Assembly: GCF_026650985.1 (NCBI RefSeq)
Contig: NZ_CP086239.1
Span: forward strand, 372,001-436,000
Origin: Clostridium estertheticum
GTDB lineage: Bacteria; Bacillota; Clostridia; Clostridiales; Clostridiaceae
Length of the DNA: 64,000 nucleotides
Reading direction: 5' to 3'
Part shown: in pieces, positions 44,324 through 53,223 of the stretch
Position numbering within the stretch: the stretch's first letter is position 1
Layout of the letters: each line of letters starts with the position of its first letter
The notes under the pieces: model-generated
Seen by the model: only the letters and a program-made list of their open reading frames with translations
Databases searched by the model: none
What the model was told of the DNA's origin: nothing
Made by a program: the position numbers and the translations under genes

Positions 44324-46074
44324 GCTGTTGCCCCCTCTCCATGAGCACCTATATGAAGCTTAGCATAGGCTGAATTCTTTGCTATAAGTTCATTATGTGT
44401 GCCATTTTCTATAATAGCCCCATTTTCAAGTACAAATATTTCATCTGCATTCTCAATAGTAGAAAGTCTATGGGCTACAATAATAAGGGTCTTATCTTTT
44501 TTAAATTTATCTAAAGCGTCCTTAATCAGTGCTTCGGACTGAGTGTCCAAGGCAGAAGTTGCTTCATCTAACAAAAGTATCGGTGAGTCTTTAAGTATAG
44601 CTCTAGCTAATGCAATTCTCTGAATCTGTCCTCCTGACAATTTTGTTCCATGTTCGCCTACAAGGGTATCATAACCATCTGTCAATTTCTCAATAAAAGC
44701 ATGGGCATTAGCTTTTTTGGTAGCTTTTATTATATCTTCCATAGTAGCTTTAGGATTCCCGATAAGTATATTATCCTTAATTGAAAAAGGAAATAAGAAG
44801 GTTCGCTGTGATACATAAGATATATACTCTCTTAGGCTTTCAACTCCTAAATCCTCAATATTTTCACCACATATTTTAATGGTTCCGCCTTGTCTTTCAT
44901 TAATCTTACCTATAAGTTTTAAAATTGTACTTTTTCCACTACCACTTGCACCTACAATGGCAATTGATTTTCCCTTTGTTACAATTAAATTTAATTTATT
45001 TAAAATCATACTTTTTTCATCATAAGAAAAATCAACATTTACAAATTCCACAGCTATATCATTTTTATCATAGCTGTCTTTTGTAAGTCTAATATTCCCA
45101 CTTTTTTCTTGTGGTTCATCTAATATAGAAAAGAGTCTCTCTACTGAGGCCATTGCCACTTTAATATTTATTATCATAAGGTATAAATATCTCATAGGCT
45201 CAGTGAACATAGCAAAAATATTCAAGAATGCGATTAATTCACCCGCGCTCATATTTCCTTGTAAACAAAGATAGCCACCATAAATAATACTTATAATTCC
45301 AGGTAGTGTACCTGCTATGGTAATTATTGGAGTTGTTATGTATTCCTTTTTATCGTTTCTGAAGGCAATTTCTGTGGCAATTCTAATACTTTCATCATAA
45401 TCATTGGCCATTTCTTCTTCCAAATTATAAGCTTTTATAATAGAAATACCATCAATTGAATTTTGTACAATATTATTAGTTTTACCTAGATATTTTACAT
45501 ACTCACGTTGATACTTTTTTATTGGACTTATTAGTTTCACGCTTAAAGGTACAAGTATAGGAAGTATAATAAAACTTGCTAAAAATAATCTCCAATTTAG
45601 ATAAGTTAAATATGCCCCAAATCCTATAAGCATTATTGGCATATAAATCAAATTGATAAATTCATTTGCCATAAAATTCTGTACTACATTCGCATCACCT
45701 GATAGCTTGGCCAATATTTCACCAATCTTATTTTTCATAGTATAATCTGGTGGAAGCTTATTTACATAGTCCACGGTAGCACTTCGGATATCCCTCATAA
45801 CACAGTTTCCATACTTACCTGTAGCATATCTGAAAAAATATTTTGAGGCTATACCTAAAATAAATACAATTAGCCCCAGTAAGATATAAGTATTGAGCCC
45901 GTGAATGCTTTTGCTTACTGCCATGTCTATGATTTTTTTCAGAAGTTGAGAAGTAAATATATTAGAGTAGGTAAGTACCAGTGTTGCAAAAATGCTTAAA
46001 GCAATCCAAAAAGCATAAATTTTAGAAAATTTAAGTATGTGCGCCCACATTTTTTTTTCATTGTCTTTGTCCAT
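44320..46074 (-). CDS. ABC transporter, fused permease-ATPase, first half of a heterodimeric exporter
   Basis: 584 aa. Six membrane helices in about residues 1-310 precede Walker A VGASGSGKSTILKLIGKI near 376, signature TKLSGGQIQRIALARA near 479, Walker B ILLLDEATSALD near 499 and H-loop VAHRLSTIE. Both subunits keep the catalytic Glu and H-loop His, so unlike many heterodimeric exporters neither site looks degenerate. Immediately upstream is an AT-rich promoter region; no dedicated regulator adjoins it. Confidence 0.9.
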   Translation of the reverse strand: MDKDNEKKMWAHILKFSKIYAFWIALSIFATLVLTYSNIFTSQLLKKIIDMAVSKSIHGLNTYILLGLIVFILGIASKYFFRYATGKYGNCVMRDIRSATVDYVNKLPPDYTMKNKIGEILAKLSGDANVVQNFMANEFINLIYMPIMLIGFGAYLTYLNWRLFLASFIILPILVPLSVKLISPIKKYQREYVKYLGKTNNIVQNSIDGISIIKAYNLEEEMANDYDESIRIATEIAFRNDKKEYITTPIITIAGTLPGIISIIYGGYLCLQGNMSAGELIAFLNIFAMFTEPMRYLYLMIINIKVAMASVERLFSILDEPQEKSGNIRLTKDSYDKNDIAVEFVNVDFSYDEKSMILNKLNLIVTKGKSIAIVGASGSGKSTILKLIGKINERQGGTIKICGENIEDLGVESLREYISYVSQRTFLFPFSIKDNILIGNPKATMEDIIKATKKANAHAFIEKLTDGYDTLVGEHGTKLSGGQIQRIALARAILKDSPILLLDEATSALDTQSEALIKDALDKFKKDKTLIIVAHRLSTIENADEIFVLENGAIIENGTHNELIAKNSAYAKLHIGAHGEGATA

Positions 46075-46296
46075 TTTATCACCCCGTTCCTACATTAGAA
46101 TATTATATTATGGAATATTTGTCAATAATATTAAAAATATTACTTATTATTACTTAATATTCTATCAATACTAATCTTTGTTACATATCAATTTTTATTT
46201 ATCTTTTCATAATTGTGATTAATTTTACTGAATAAATAAATCTAAATGTTTATAAGGATGATATAAATAAAGATATTTATAGTTGACATAAGTTGC

Positions 46297-46334
46297 TTGT
46301 AAATATAGAGCTTAATTGTAATAAATGGTATAAT
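46297..46334 (+). promoter_or_regulatory. Recurrent promoter module, copy C
   Basis: TTGTAAATATAGAGCTTAAT then TGTAATAAA and TGGTATAAT (46326-46334). The best-preserved copy of the module also found at 14679 and 38097; it serves the Ig-like gene at 46362. Confidence 0.6.
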
Positions 46335-46361
46335 AATGTAAATGAGAGGGGGTAGACTATA

Positions 46362-47093
46362 ATGAGTTGGGTTAAAAAGATTTGTTTGATAATAATTATT
46401 TTTATTGTAATTATTCTGATTAGTATTACGATATATTTATCTATTGGTACAGTGGTTGGTACGCAAAGTGTTTTTATTGACAAGATAACAAAAGACAATA
46501 AAACTCTACAAATTAATGGAATGACAAGCAACAGTGCTTTAGCCTTTAGTGGTTATAGCTACAAAGCCAAAGGAGATATTTTATATCTAAAGGTAAGATA
46601 TAGTCTTGGAAGTTTCATCCATAATACTGGCGAATTTAATATTACTTTAAATAATGACCTTAAGAATGTAAATCATATATACTTACAGGGTAATAAAACA
46701 GAAGATAAAAAATTAGTTTGGACTAAATATTCTCAAGGAACACAACAAAATAGTCTACTAATACAAATGTCTACAGAAAATGTAAATTATAAATCTTCTA
46801 TTCAAAAAATTAAATTTAGAATAACAAATAGGGGGAATACTCTTGTAACATTCGGATATAATTATTCTCTTGAAAAAAACAAGAATGGCAAGTGGGTTGA
46901 CATTCCTTTTAAGAAAGACACTGTTTTTATTGCAGCATTGTCTCTATTAAATCCAAAGAAAAGCCGTGAAGACAGCATAATTCTAAGTATGTCTGATTTT
47001 ACATTTAATGCAGGAAGCTACCGAATGAGTAAAGTTGCTTCTACTAAAGATAAAAAAAATATTATTATCAGTTGTAATTTTAATATTAATTAA
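46362..47093 (+). CDS. Membrane-anchored protein with bacterial Ig-like domain
   Basis: 243 aa. An N-terminal membrane anchor (about residues 5-28, VKKICLIIIIFIVIILISIT) is uncleaved-looking, since no signal-peptidase motif stands out. The middle is beta-rich. Residues about 130-235, with IKFRITNRGNTLVTFGYNYS, WVDIPFKKDTVFIAALSL and SDFTFNAGSYRMSKVA, match the Ig-like domain (Big_14 type) of clostridial surface proteins. It probably faces the cell exterior; partner unknown. Confidence 0.72.
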   Translation: MSWVKKICLIIIIFIVIILISITIYLSIGTVVGTQSVFIDKITKDNKTLQINGMTSNSALAFSGYSYKAKGDILYLKVRYSLGSFIHNTGEFNITLNNDLKNVNHIYLQGNKTEDKKLVWTKYSQGTQQNSLLIQMSTENVNYKSSIQKIKFRITNRGNTLVTFGYNYSLEKNKNGKWVDIPFKKDTVFIAALSLLNPKKSREDSIILSMSDFTFNAGSYRMSKVASTKDKKNIIISCNFNIN

Positions 47094-47188
47094 AATATTC
47101 TGATGTAGTTGGTTGGGAGATGATTATAACACATTTTGTTTTTAATAGAGAACCTTAAATATCAACATTAATAATGGAGGGGTAACCA

Positions 47189-47950
47189 ATGGAGATTATT
47201 CAATTAAAACTTAGTGTGACTAATTGCTTTTTAATAAAAACTGATAACAAATATGTTCTGATTGACACAGGATATGAATATGATTGGAATTTATTCTGTA
47301 AAAGATTAACTTCAGTTGGTGTTAGATTATCCGATATTAGTCATATTATACTAACTCATCATCATGATGATCATTGTGGATTGTTAAATAAAATATTGAA
47401 AGAGAATAATAATATTCAAGTTATAATGTCGTATCTTGCAAAAGATTTATTGCTAAAGGGAGAAAATGATCAAACACATGGTGGTGGACTCGTAAACAAA
47501 CGCATAAAACAATTGATTTTTTTAAAACAAGTATATATTGGAATACATTTAAAAAAAATTATAGACAAAAAAAGTAATTTGAAATTTCCAATATATAAAG
47601 TACGAGAAAATGATATTCTTGTTGAAGAAGAAATAAGGCTCAAAGATATCGGAATTAATTTAAATGGGAAAATACTGAAAACACCTGGACATACTATAGA
47701 TTCTATTTCAGTATTGTTTGATGATGGTGATTGTATAGTAGGTGATGCAGCTGCTAATATGCTCCAATTTGCTGGAACGAAATATTGTGTAATATTTATT
47801 TGTAATATTAATGAATATTATGAGAGTTGGAGAAAAATAATTTCTGAAAATTCACAACGAATATTTCCAGCACATGGGAAACCATTTTTAGTTGAAAAAC
47901 TAAAAATAAATATATGGAAAAATCAGAAAAAGAACATGGTTATGAATTAG
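47189..47950 (+). CDS. MBL-fold metallo-hydrolase
   Basis: 253 aa. Metal-binding motif ILTHHHDDHCG (HxHxDH, about residue 55), a second His in LKTPGHTID near 165, the bridging Asp in CIVGDAAA near 182 and the final His in FPAHGKP near 228. YVLIDTGYEYDW near 22 is the first strand. All ligands of a di-zinc glyoxalase-II-like hydrolase are present. Substrate unknown. SD TGGAGGGGTAACCA. Confidence 0.87.
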   Translation: MEIIQLKLSVTNCFLIKTDNKYVLIDTGYEYDWNLFCKRLTSVGVRLSDISHIILTHHHDDHCGLLNKILKENNNIQVIMSYLAKDLLLKGENDQTHGGGLVNKRIKQLIFLKQVYIGIHLKKIIDKKSNLKFPIYKVRENDILVEEEIRLKDIGINLNGKILKTPGHTIDSISVLFDDGDCIVGDAAANMLQFAGTKYCVIFICNINEYYESWRKIISENSQRIFPAHGKPFLVEKLKINIWKNQKKNMVMN

Positions 47951-47990
47951 AATCGTTTTTTAAAACATTATAAGTTGAGGAGGATATATT

Positions 47991-48296
47991 ATGAGCATAA
48001 GTAATGCATTTATGGCATTTTCTAAAGAAGCACCAGAACAACAAAAGGCATGGGGTGAATTCATTGAAAAATTGGATACTTCGTGCAAACTTGATAAGAA
48101 GACAGAAGCACTTGCTTATTTAGCTGTATTAGCTGCTGCTCGACTTGAAAGTGGTATACCATTTCATGTAAAACAGGCCAAAAAGTTAGGAGCTTCAAGG
48201 GAGGAGATTATAAGTAGCATTTTAGTTGGACTCCCTGCTGTTGGTAATATTGTTATCCAAGCATTACCTATTGCATTAGCTGCATATGATGAATAG
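47991..48296 (+). CDS. Carboxymuconolactone decarboxylase family protein
   Basis: 101 aa all-helical protein. LAYLAVLAAARLESGIPFHV and KQAKKLGASREEIISSILVG are the CMD/AhpD core, but the CxxC pair of AhpD-type peroxidases is replaced by LESGIPFH, so it is not an alkylhydroperoxidase of that type. Function unknown. SD TGAGGAGGATATATT. It follows the MBL-fold gene by 40 bp and may be co-transcribed. Confidence 0.8.
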   Translation: MSISNAFMAFSKEAPEQQKAWGEFIEKLDTSCKLDKKTEALAYLAVLAAARLESGIPFHVKQAKKLGASREEIISSILVGLPAVGNIVIQALPIALAAYDE

Positions 48297-48430
48297 TATG
48301 CTTAAATATTTTAATAAGGATGAATTAAAAATATTATGGATGTTGTTAAAAAAATGGCCACCTAGGATGGGTGTAATTGGACAGGATATGAGGTAAGAGT
48401 CAATATCAAAGAAAGGCAGAGGAGAAAAAC

Positions 48431-49731
48431 ATGGACAATGATAGTTGTGTAATAAACATTATCTCAGAAATATCAAAAGTGGACGAACCTGTAAGCATAA
48501 AAATAAGTGGTTTATTAAAAAAGGAAAAGGTGACAGTTCGTATTGTAAGTAATGATTACTATTGCATTAATGCTTCTGTGATCAAAGTGCCAAAGAATAC
48601 ATTATGGGATGCTCATGCGACTTTTATAGCGGATGAATATGGAAATGTTGATTTAGAAAATGCGGTGCCTATTGACGGTACATATAAAACGTGCAATAAA
48701 ATGGGTTTGTTTTACTCTATGAAGGTAAAGGAAACTAGGCGTGGTAAGTTAATACAAAAATTAAGTGATATTAGTGAAAATATACAATTATATGCACGGT
48801 AGAGAGTAATGGTAAAGTCATTGCATCAAAGGAGCATACAAGAATATTCTGTGATGAAACTATTGAAAGTGTGGATGTAGTAGAAAAAGGCCTACTGGCA
48901 CGATACTTCACTTCAAAAGGTAATATAAAGCGGCCAGCAGTAATTGTTGTAAGTGGAAGTGATGGAAGAATAGAAAAAGCACAGGCAATTGCTGAAATAT
49001 TTGCTATGAAGGGTTATTCTGCATTGGCAGTTTGTTATTTCGGACTTGATGGAACACCCAAAAATCTTAATTGTGTACCACTTGAATATATTGAGAATGC
49101 TATAACATGGCTAAAAAAACAAGATACTGTTAATGAAGACAAAATAGCTATATATGGAAGGTCTAAAGGTGGAGAAATGGTTCTTTTGGCAGCATCTATA
49201 TTTAAAGATATTACTTGTGTTGTTGCTAGTATGCCAAGTTGCTATTCATATGAAGGGATAAAAAAGGGCGGACTTCCTGCACATCATTCTTCATGGATGT
49301 ATAAAGGTGAAGAAATTCCTTGTTTGAAATTCACTTACTCTATTATGTTTCAATTAGTAATAAAAATGTTGCAAAATAAAGAGGGTTCATTGTCATGGAT
49401 GTACAAAAAGCTGATTGGTGAAGATAATACTGACAAAGCCACAATTGATGTTAATAAAATAAACGGTCCTATTCTAATGATATCATCTGAATCAGATTCC
49501 ATATGGCCTTCAAAAATGCATTCAGAAATGGCCATGAAGTTACTCGAAAAATCAAAATTTAAATATGAATATAAGCATATCACCTATGAGAAATCAGGGC
49601 ATATGATAACAGTGCCATTTCAGTCTATCCCATCATTAGAGGGATCACGAGTTGACATAGACAGTTGGGCAAAAGCAAATATTGATGCATGGAATGATAC
49701 AATTAAATTTTTGGATAATTGGGCAAAGTAG
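48431..49731 (+). pseudogene. BAAT-type acyl-CoA thioester hydrolase split by a frameshift
   Basis: The first frame (48431-48802) is the BAAT N-terminal domain, VDEPVSIKISGLLKKEKVTV to LWDAHATFIADEYGNVDL. The second frame, readable from about 48806 as VESNGKVIASKEHTRIF, contains the catalytic domain. It has YGRSKGGEMVL (nucleophile Ser), SSESDSIWPS (Asp) and EKSGHMITV (His). Adding one base near 48802 joins them into 433 codons, the normal family length. The C-terminal ORF at 48871-49731 retains the whole triad but lacks a good start. A real frameshift or a sequencing error. Confidence 0.8.
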
Positions 49732-49812
49732 TTTTGTTAATATAACACAATTGAGTTACATTAACATTGTAGCTATGCCAACAGTAATGAAGTCATCCTC
49801 TTTTTTTACTTT

Positions 49813-50826
49813 CTACAAGAGTTTAGTATTAATAGGGTTCGTCAAGGAACCAATTTTGTCGATTTCGATGCGAATGATATCACCACACTCTAAAAGTGTA
49901 TCGTTTTCCATACCGCAGCAATTAGGAATTGTGCCAGTTCCCATAAACTCCCCCGCATAAACACTTTCACCTTTAGAAGCGTAGGCAACCGCCTTACCTA
50001 AAGAATGGTAAAATGAATCCAGTTGACCCTCTGCCACAATTTTATCGTTGATGATCACACGAGTTTTGAGGCTATCAATGACTGGTAATACTTCATCTGC
50101 GGTAACAACCACAGTGGAGATCGCGCTGGCAAAATCTTTTGCTTTGCAGGGTCCAAAACCAGTTTTCTTCATTTCATCAAATTGTACATTGCGAGCACTG
50201 AAATCGTTGAATACACAGAAAGCTCCGATTGCACTAAGCCCTTCTTCCTCGGTTGCATTTACAATGTCTTTCGTGATAATCATTCCGAGTTCAAGTTCGT
50301 AATCCTTTAAAGTGGCGTATTGGGGATAAGTTACTGTTTCACCATCTCCAATAAAAGACATTACGTTTCCCTTATAATATACAGGGTTATCATACCATGC
50401 TTTTTTTGGAAAAAAAGAAGGGAATGGTTTACTAAAAAGTGTTTCATACACTTTTAAGAATGGCAAAACTTTTGGCATGGTATATTTTATAAATCCACGG
50501 CCACTGTTAATGATATGCGCTTCACACAGCATAAAATCACGATATAGTAGTGGTCTGAAAGGGAGTACATCTTCACCCGCAATTAAAAGATTAGTTGTAA
50601 CCTCTTTCGCTTCTTTAATCAGCTCATTGAGCTTGGGTTCTAGGAACTCTCGGTTTTTCAAGAAAGTTATGAGGTCATCTGATGCTTTTTCAAGTTCGGC
50701 ACGTTCTTTTGTTCCGTCGTCAGGCACAGTGTCAAGCACAGCTCGAAATGAAATCCATTGATCTTCAGATAACAAACACAGTGTATAATTTTGCTGATTT
50801 TTAATTTTTATCTTTTTAAGTTTCAT
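49813..50826 (-). CDS. Fumarylacetoacetate hydrolase (FAH) family protein
   Basis: 337 aa. An extended N-terminal segment (1-130) precedes the FAH core: YPQYATLKDYELELGMIITK near residue 168 with the ExE metal pattern, FCVFNDFSARNVQFDEM near 203, GFGPCKAKDFASAIS near 223 and FMGTGTIPNCCGME near 290. It should cleave a C-C bond of, or decarboxylate, a beta-diketo acid. Codons look noticeably more GC-rich than neighbouring genes, suggesting acquisition from elsewhere. A TetR-type operator covers its promoter and the tetR gene follows upstream on the same strand. Confidence 0.85.
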   Translation of the reverse strand: MKLKKIKIKNQQNYTLCLLSEDQWISFRAVLDTVPDDGTKERAELEKASDDLITFLKNREFLEPKLNELIKEAKEVTTNLLIAGEDVLPFRPLLYRDFMLCEAHIINSGRGFIKYTMPKVLPFLKVYETLFSKPFPSFFPKKAWYDNPVYYKGNVMSFIGDGETVTYPQYATLKDYELELGMIITKDIVNATEEEGLSAIGAFCVFNDFSARNVQFDEMKKTGFGPCKAKDFASAISTVVVTADEVLPVIDSLKTRVIINDKIVAEGQLDSFYHSLGKAVAYASKGESVYAGEFMGTGTIPNCCGMENDTLLECGDIIRIEIDKIGSLTNPINTKLL

Positions 50827-50888
50827 GGCAATTTCCTTTCATATATGTTTATTTTTAGTACAACTATTTTTCAATAATTTATAGATAG

Positions 50889-50903
50889 TTTAACATGTTC
50901 AAA
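50889..50903 (-). promoter_or_regulatory. Operator copy 1 for the TetR at 50967 (in the FAH promoter)
   Basis: TTTAACATGTTCAAA is a near-perfect palindrome with core AACATGTT. It matches the two copies upstream of the tetR gene (51629 and 51684). It overlaps a possible -35 TTGAAC of the FAH gene, so the regulator should repress that gene. Confidence 0.65.
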
Positions 50904-50966
50904 TAGCTATAAAAAATATCTGAAACATACGGTTTTGTAGCGCCTGTTTCAGATGTCTGTCTTTCA

Positions 50967-51608
50967 TTAAGAAAAGCTTTCTGATCCTAATAATATTGTC
51001 ATATCGATAATTTCCTTACACATATCGGCTATACGCTTTTTTATTTCTTCGATTTCCTTTTGTTCAATATTAAAAGCATGTAGGCTCATATCTAAAAAGT
51101 TGTTTATTCTTGTTTCTAAAGGAATATTCTGCTTTAAATAGCGATTTGCAATATAATTGCGCATTACTCCTTTGATAGCCAAAGTGCGTACATAATAATC
51201 TTCATAAGTAAAGTTTGGATTATATGTTTGAAATCGTATTTGTGATTTTTCTGCTGCGTGGCTTACTAATTTATCTAATATAGCATTTGAACTATATCCT
51301 TCGTAGTAAATCTCGCTTATTCGCTCATCCATTTCTACTGCTTGCAACTCCACAGCACACATGAATGCATATTGAAAAACAGGACTTTCTTTTCCTTCGA
51401 AATGCTCACCGACCAATTTATCACAAGCATCGAATATGTCTAACACAAGTGATTGAAATATTTCTTCTTTATTTTTAAAAAAATAATAAATACTTCCGAT
51501 TAAAATTCCTGATTTATCTACAATCTGTCTAATTGTAGTCTTCTTATAACCTTGTTGAATAAAAAGGTCTTTTGCACTAATTAATATCTTTTGTCTTACT
51601 TCATTCAT
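50967..51608 (-). CDS. TetR/AcrR family regulator
   Basis: 213 aa. The N-terminal HTH is complete: ILISAKDLFIQQGYKKTTIR, QIVDKSGILIGSIYYFFKNK, EEIFQSLVLDIF (residues 9-60). The C-terminal ligand-binding part is unassigned. It lies between the FAH gene (same strand, downstream) and the divergent MATE gene. Matching palindromes at its own promoter and the FAH promoter indicate autoregulation and control of FAH. Confidence 0.9.
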   Translation of the reverse strand: MNEVRQKILISAKDLFIQQGYKKTTIRQIVDKSGILIGSIYYFFKNKEEIFQSLVLDIFDACDKLVGEHFEGKESPVFQYAFMCAVELQAVEMDERISEIYYEGYSSNAILDKLVSHAAEKSQIRFQTYNPNFTYEDYYVRTLAIKGVMRNYIANRYLKQNIPLETRINNFLDMSLHAFNIEQKEIEEIKKRIADMCKEIIDMTILLGSESFS

Positions 51609-51628
51609 TAACTATCACCTCATAAATA

Positions 51629-51700
51629 TTTGAACATGTTTAATAAAATTATTATATGCTTTGAATTTGATTACGTCAAGGTATTTTAAACATGTTCAAT
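51629..51700 (-). promoter_or_regulatory. tetR promoter flanked by two operators
   Basis: On the - strand TTGACG (51674-51679) and TATAAT (51651-51656) are 17 bp apart. Operators TTTGAACATGTTTAA (51629-51643) and TTTTAAACATGTTCAATG (51684-51700 region) sit just downstream and upstream of this promoter, sharing the AACATGTT core with the FAH site. The layout predicts autorepression. Confidence 0.75.
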
Positions 51701-51720
51701 GAAATGATCATATTAAAACA

Positions 51721-51772
51721 TTGACTTGAGTCAGTCATAAGGATAAAATAATAGATGACTGACTTAAGTCAA
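51721..51772 (+). promoter_or_regulatory. MATE-gene promoter inside an 18-bp inverted operator pair
   Basis: TTGACTTGAGTCAGTCAT (51721-51738) and ATGACTGACTTAAGTCAA (51755-51772) are inverted copies differing at one position. Each contains a TGACTNNAGTCA palindrome. The -35 TTGACT (51721-51726) and -10 TAAAAT (51744-51749) are 17 bp apart, so one operator covers the -35 and the other the start region. The same palindrome recurs at the second tetR promoter (53165). Confidence 0.78.
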
Positions 51773-51794
51773 AAAAACATTCGGGGGGTAAAAC

Positions 51795-53150
51795 ATGTTA
51801 AAAATTAATGAAATCGAAACAGAAAGTGTAAAAAAATTATTATTCAAATTCTCTATTCCATCTATAATAGCCATGCTTGCTAATGCACTATACAATATTT
51901 GCGACAAAGTATTTGTAGGTATTGGCGTTGGTGTCTTGGGGATTTCAGCTATAAGCATATCTTATACTGTAACCTTAGCAATAATGGGATTTTCAATGTT
52001 AGTGGGTTTAGGAGCAACTTCATTAGTATCAATAAAATTAGGAGAGCATAATATTGAAAAATGCGAAATTATAGTTGGAAATACATTTACATTATCGTTT
52101 ATAGTCTCTATTATTTTAATGATTCTAGGATATAGTTTTCTGACACCTATGCTTTCTATATTTGGGGCAAGTGGCAAAGTTCTAGAGTATGCAAAAATAT
52201 ATACGGGGATTTTATTAATAGGAACTCCTTTTCAAATTTTAAGTTATTCCATGAATAATATTTTAAAAGGGCAAGGAAAAGCTAAAAGAGCTATGCTAAA
52301 CTTTCTTATATCAATTATTCTAAATGTAATATTTAATCCTTTGTTTATTTTTGTGTTTCATTTAGGAATTGCGGGGTCTGCACTGGCAACTATACTCTCT
52401 ACAGCAATAGGAACAATTTTTTCTACATCACCATATTTTTTAAAGAATGCTTTAATCAAAATTCGATATAAAAATTTGAAACTCAGAAAAGATATTATTA
52501 GTTCTTCGCTATCTATAGGGGTTTCCGGTTTTGTAATGCAGCTGTCCATGAGTCTTATTACTATTCTTTTTAATAAACAGTGTTTGCATTATGGTGGTAA
52601 TATTGCTGTAGCTGCGTATGGAATTATAAACAGTCTTATTATGCTTATATACATGCCTATATATGGAATAAATCAAGGCGTTCAGCCTATAATAGGATAC
52701 AATTATGGAGCTAAGAAATATGATAGGGTACGAGATTCACTTAAATTGTCTATTATAGCTGCAAGCATTATATCCTCAATTGGATTTATTATTTTTCAAT
52801 TATTTAGTAAAAATATTTTTATTTTATTTGGGAAAAATAGTTCGCAGTTAATAGCTATTGGAACTCCAGCTATGAAAATATTCTCTATAAGCACACCAAT
52901 AATAGGATTTATTATAATAGGGCTAAGCTATTTCCAATACATTGGGAAAGCAGGATATTCTATAGTTTTAAGTTTGCTTCGTCAAATTGTAATAATAGTG
53001 CCACTTATTATTATTCTACCAAGATTCATAGGTATAAATGGAATATGGGTTTCAACGCCTATTACAGATTTTATTGTAACTGTAGTTATGTTAATATTAA
53101 TATGTCCTGAGATTAAGCGTTTAAATATTAAAATGACAGGTACATTATAA
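51795..53150 (+). CDS. MATE family efflux transporter
   Basis: 451 aa with twelve hydrophobic segments, the standard MATE length. SIPSIIAMLANALYNICDKV near residue 20 and LNVIFNPLFIFVFHLGIAGS near 175 are characteristic, and YMPIYGINQGVQPIIGYNYG near 285 begins the second half. It should extrude cationic drugs or metabolites using a Na+ or H+ gradient. SD GGGGGGTAAAAC. Its promoter is enclosed by operators that match the TetR gene directly downstream. Confidence 0.9.
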   Translation: MLKINEIETESVKKLLFKFSIPSIIAMLANALYNICDKVFVGIGVGVLGISAISISYTVTLAIMGFSMLVGLGATSLVSIKLGEHNIEKCEIIVGNTFTLSFIVSIILMILGYSFLTPMLSIFGASGKVLEYAKIYTGILLIGTPFQILSYSMNNILKGQGKAKRAMLNFLISIILNVIFNPLFIFVFHLGIAGSALATILSTAIGTIFSTSPYFLKNALIKIRYKNLKLRKDIISSSLSIGVSGFVMQLSMSLITILFNKQCLHYGGNIAVAAYGIINSLIMLIYMPIYGINQGVQPIIGYNYGAKKYDRVRDSLKLSIIAASIISSIGFIIFQLFSKNIFILFGKNSSQLIAIGTPAMKIFSISTPIIGFIIIGLSYFQYIGKAGYSIVLSLLRQIVIIVPLIIILPRFIGINGIWVSTPITDFIVTVVMLILICPEIKRLNIKMTGTL

Positions 53151-53164
53151 TAAACTTTATTTAA

Positions 53165-53193
53165 TTGACTTATGTCAATCGATTTAATATAAT
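53165..53193 (+). promoter_or_regulatory. Promoter of the second tetR with overlapping operator
   Basis: TTGACT (53165-53170) and TATAAT (53188-53193) are 17 bp apart. TTGACTTATGTCAA (53165-53178), a palindrome of the type found twice at the MATE promoter, overlies the -35, predicting autoregulation. Confidence 0.78.
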
Positions 53194-53223
53194 AACCTTA
53201 ACAGGAAGAAAGGGGGTTTTTAT

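Noticed and set aside
48780-48880. Programmed ribosomal frameshift joining the two BAAT parts
   Set aside because: No X-XXY-YYZ slippery heptamer or SD-like stimulator lies before the TAG; a simple indel is the better explanation.
49682-50761. Several plus-strand ORFs over the FAH-family gene
   Set aside because: They are antisense frames of a well-conserved coding gene; only the minus-strand frame shows family motifs.
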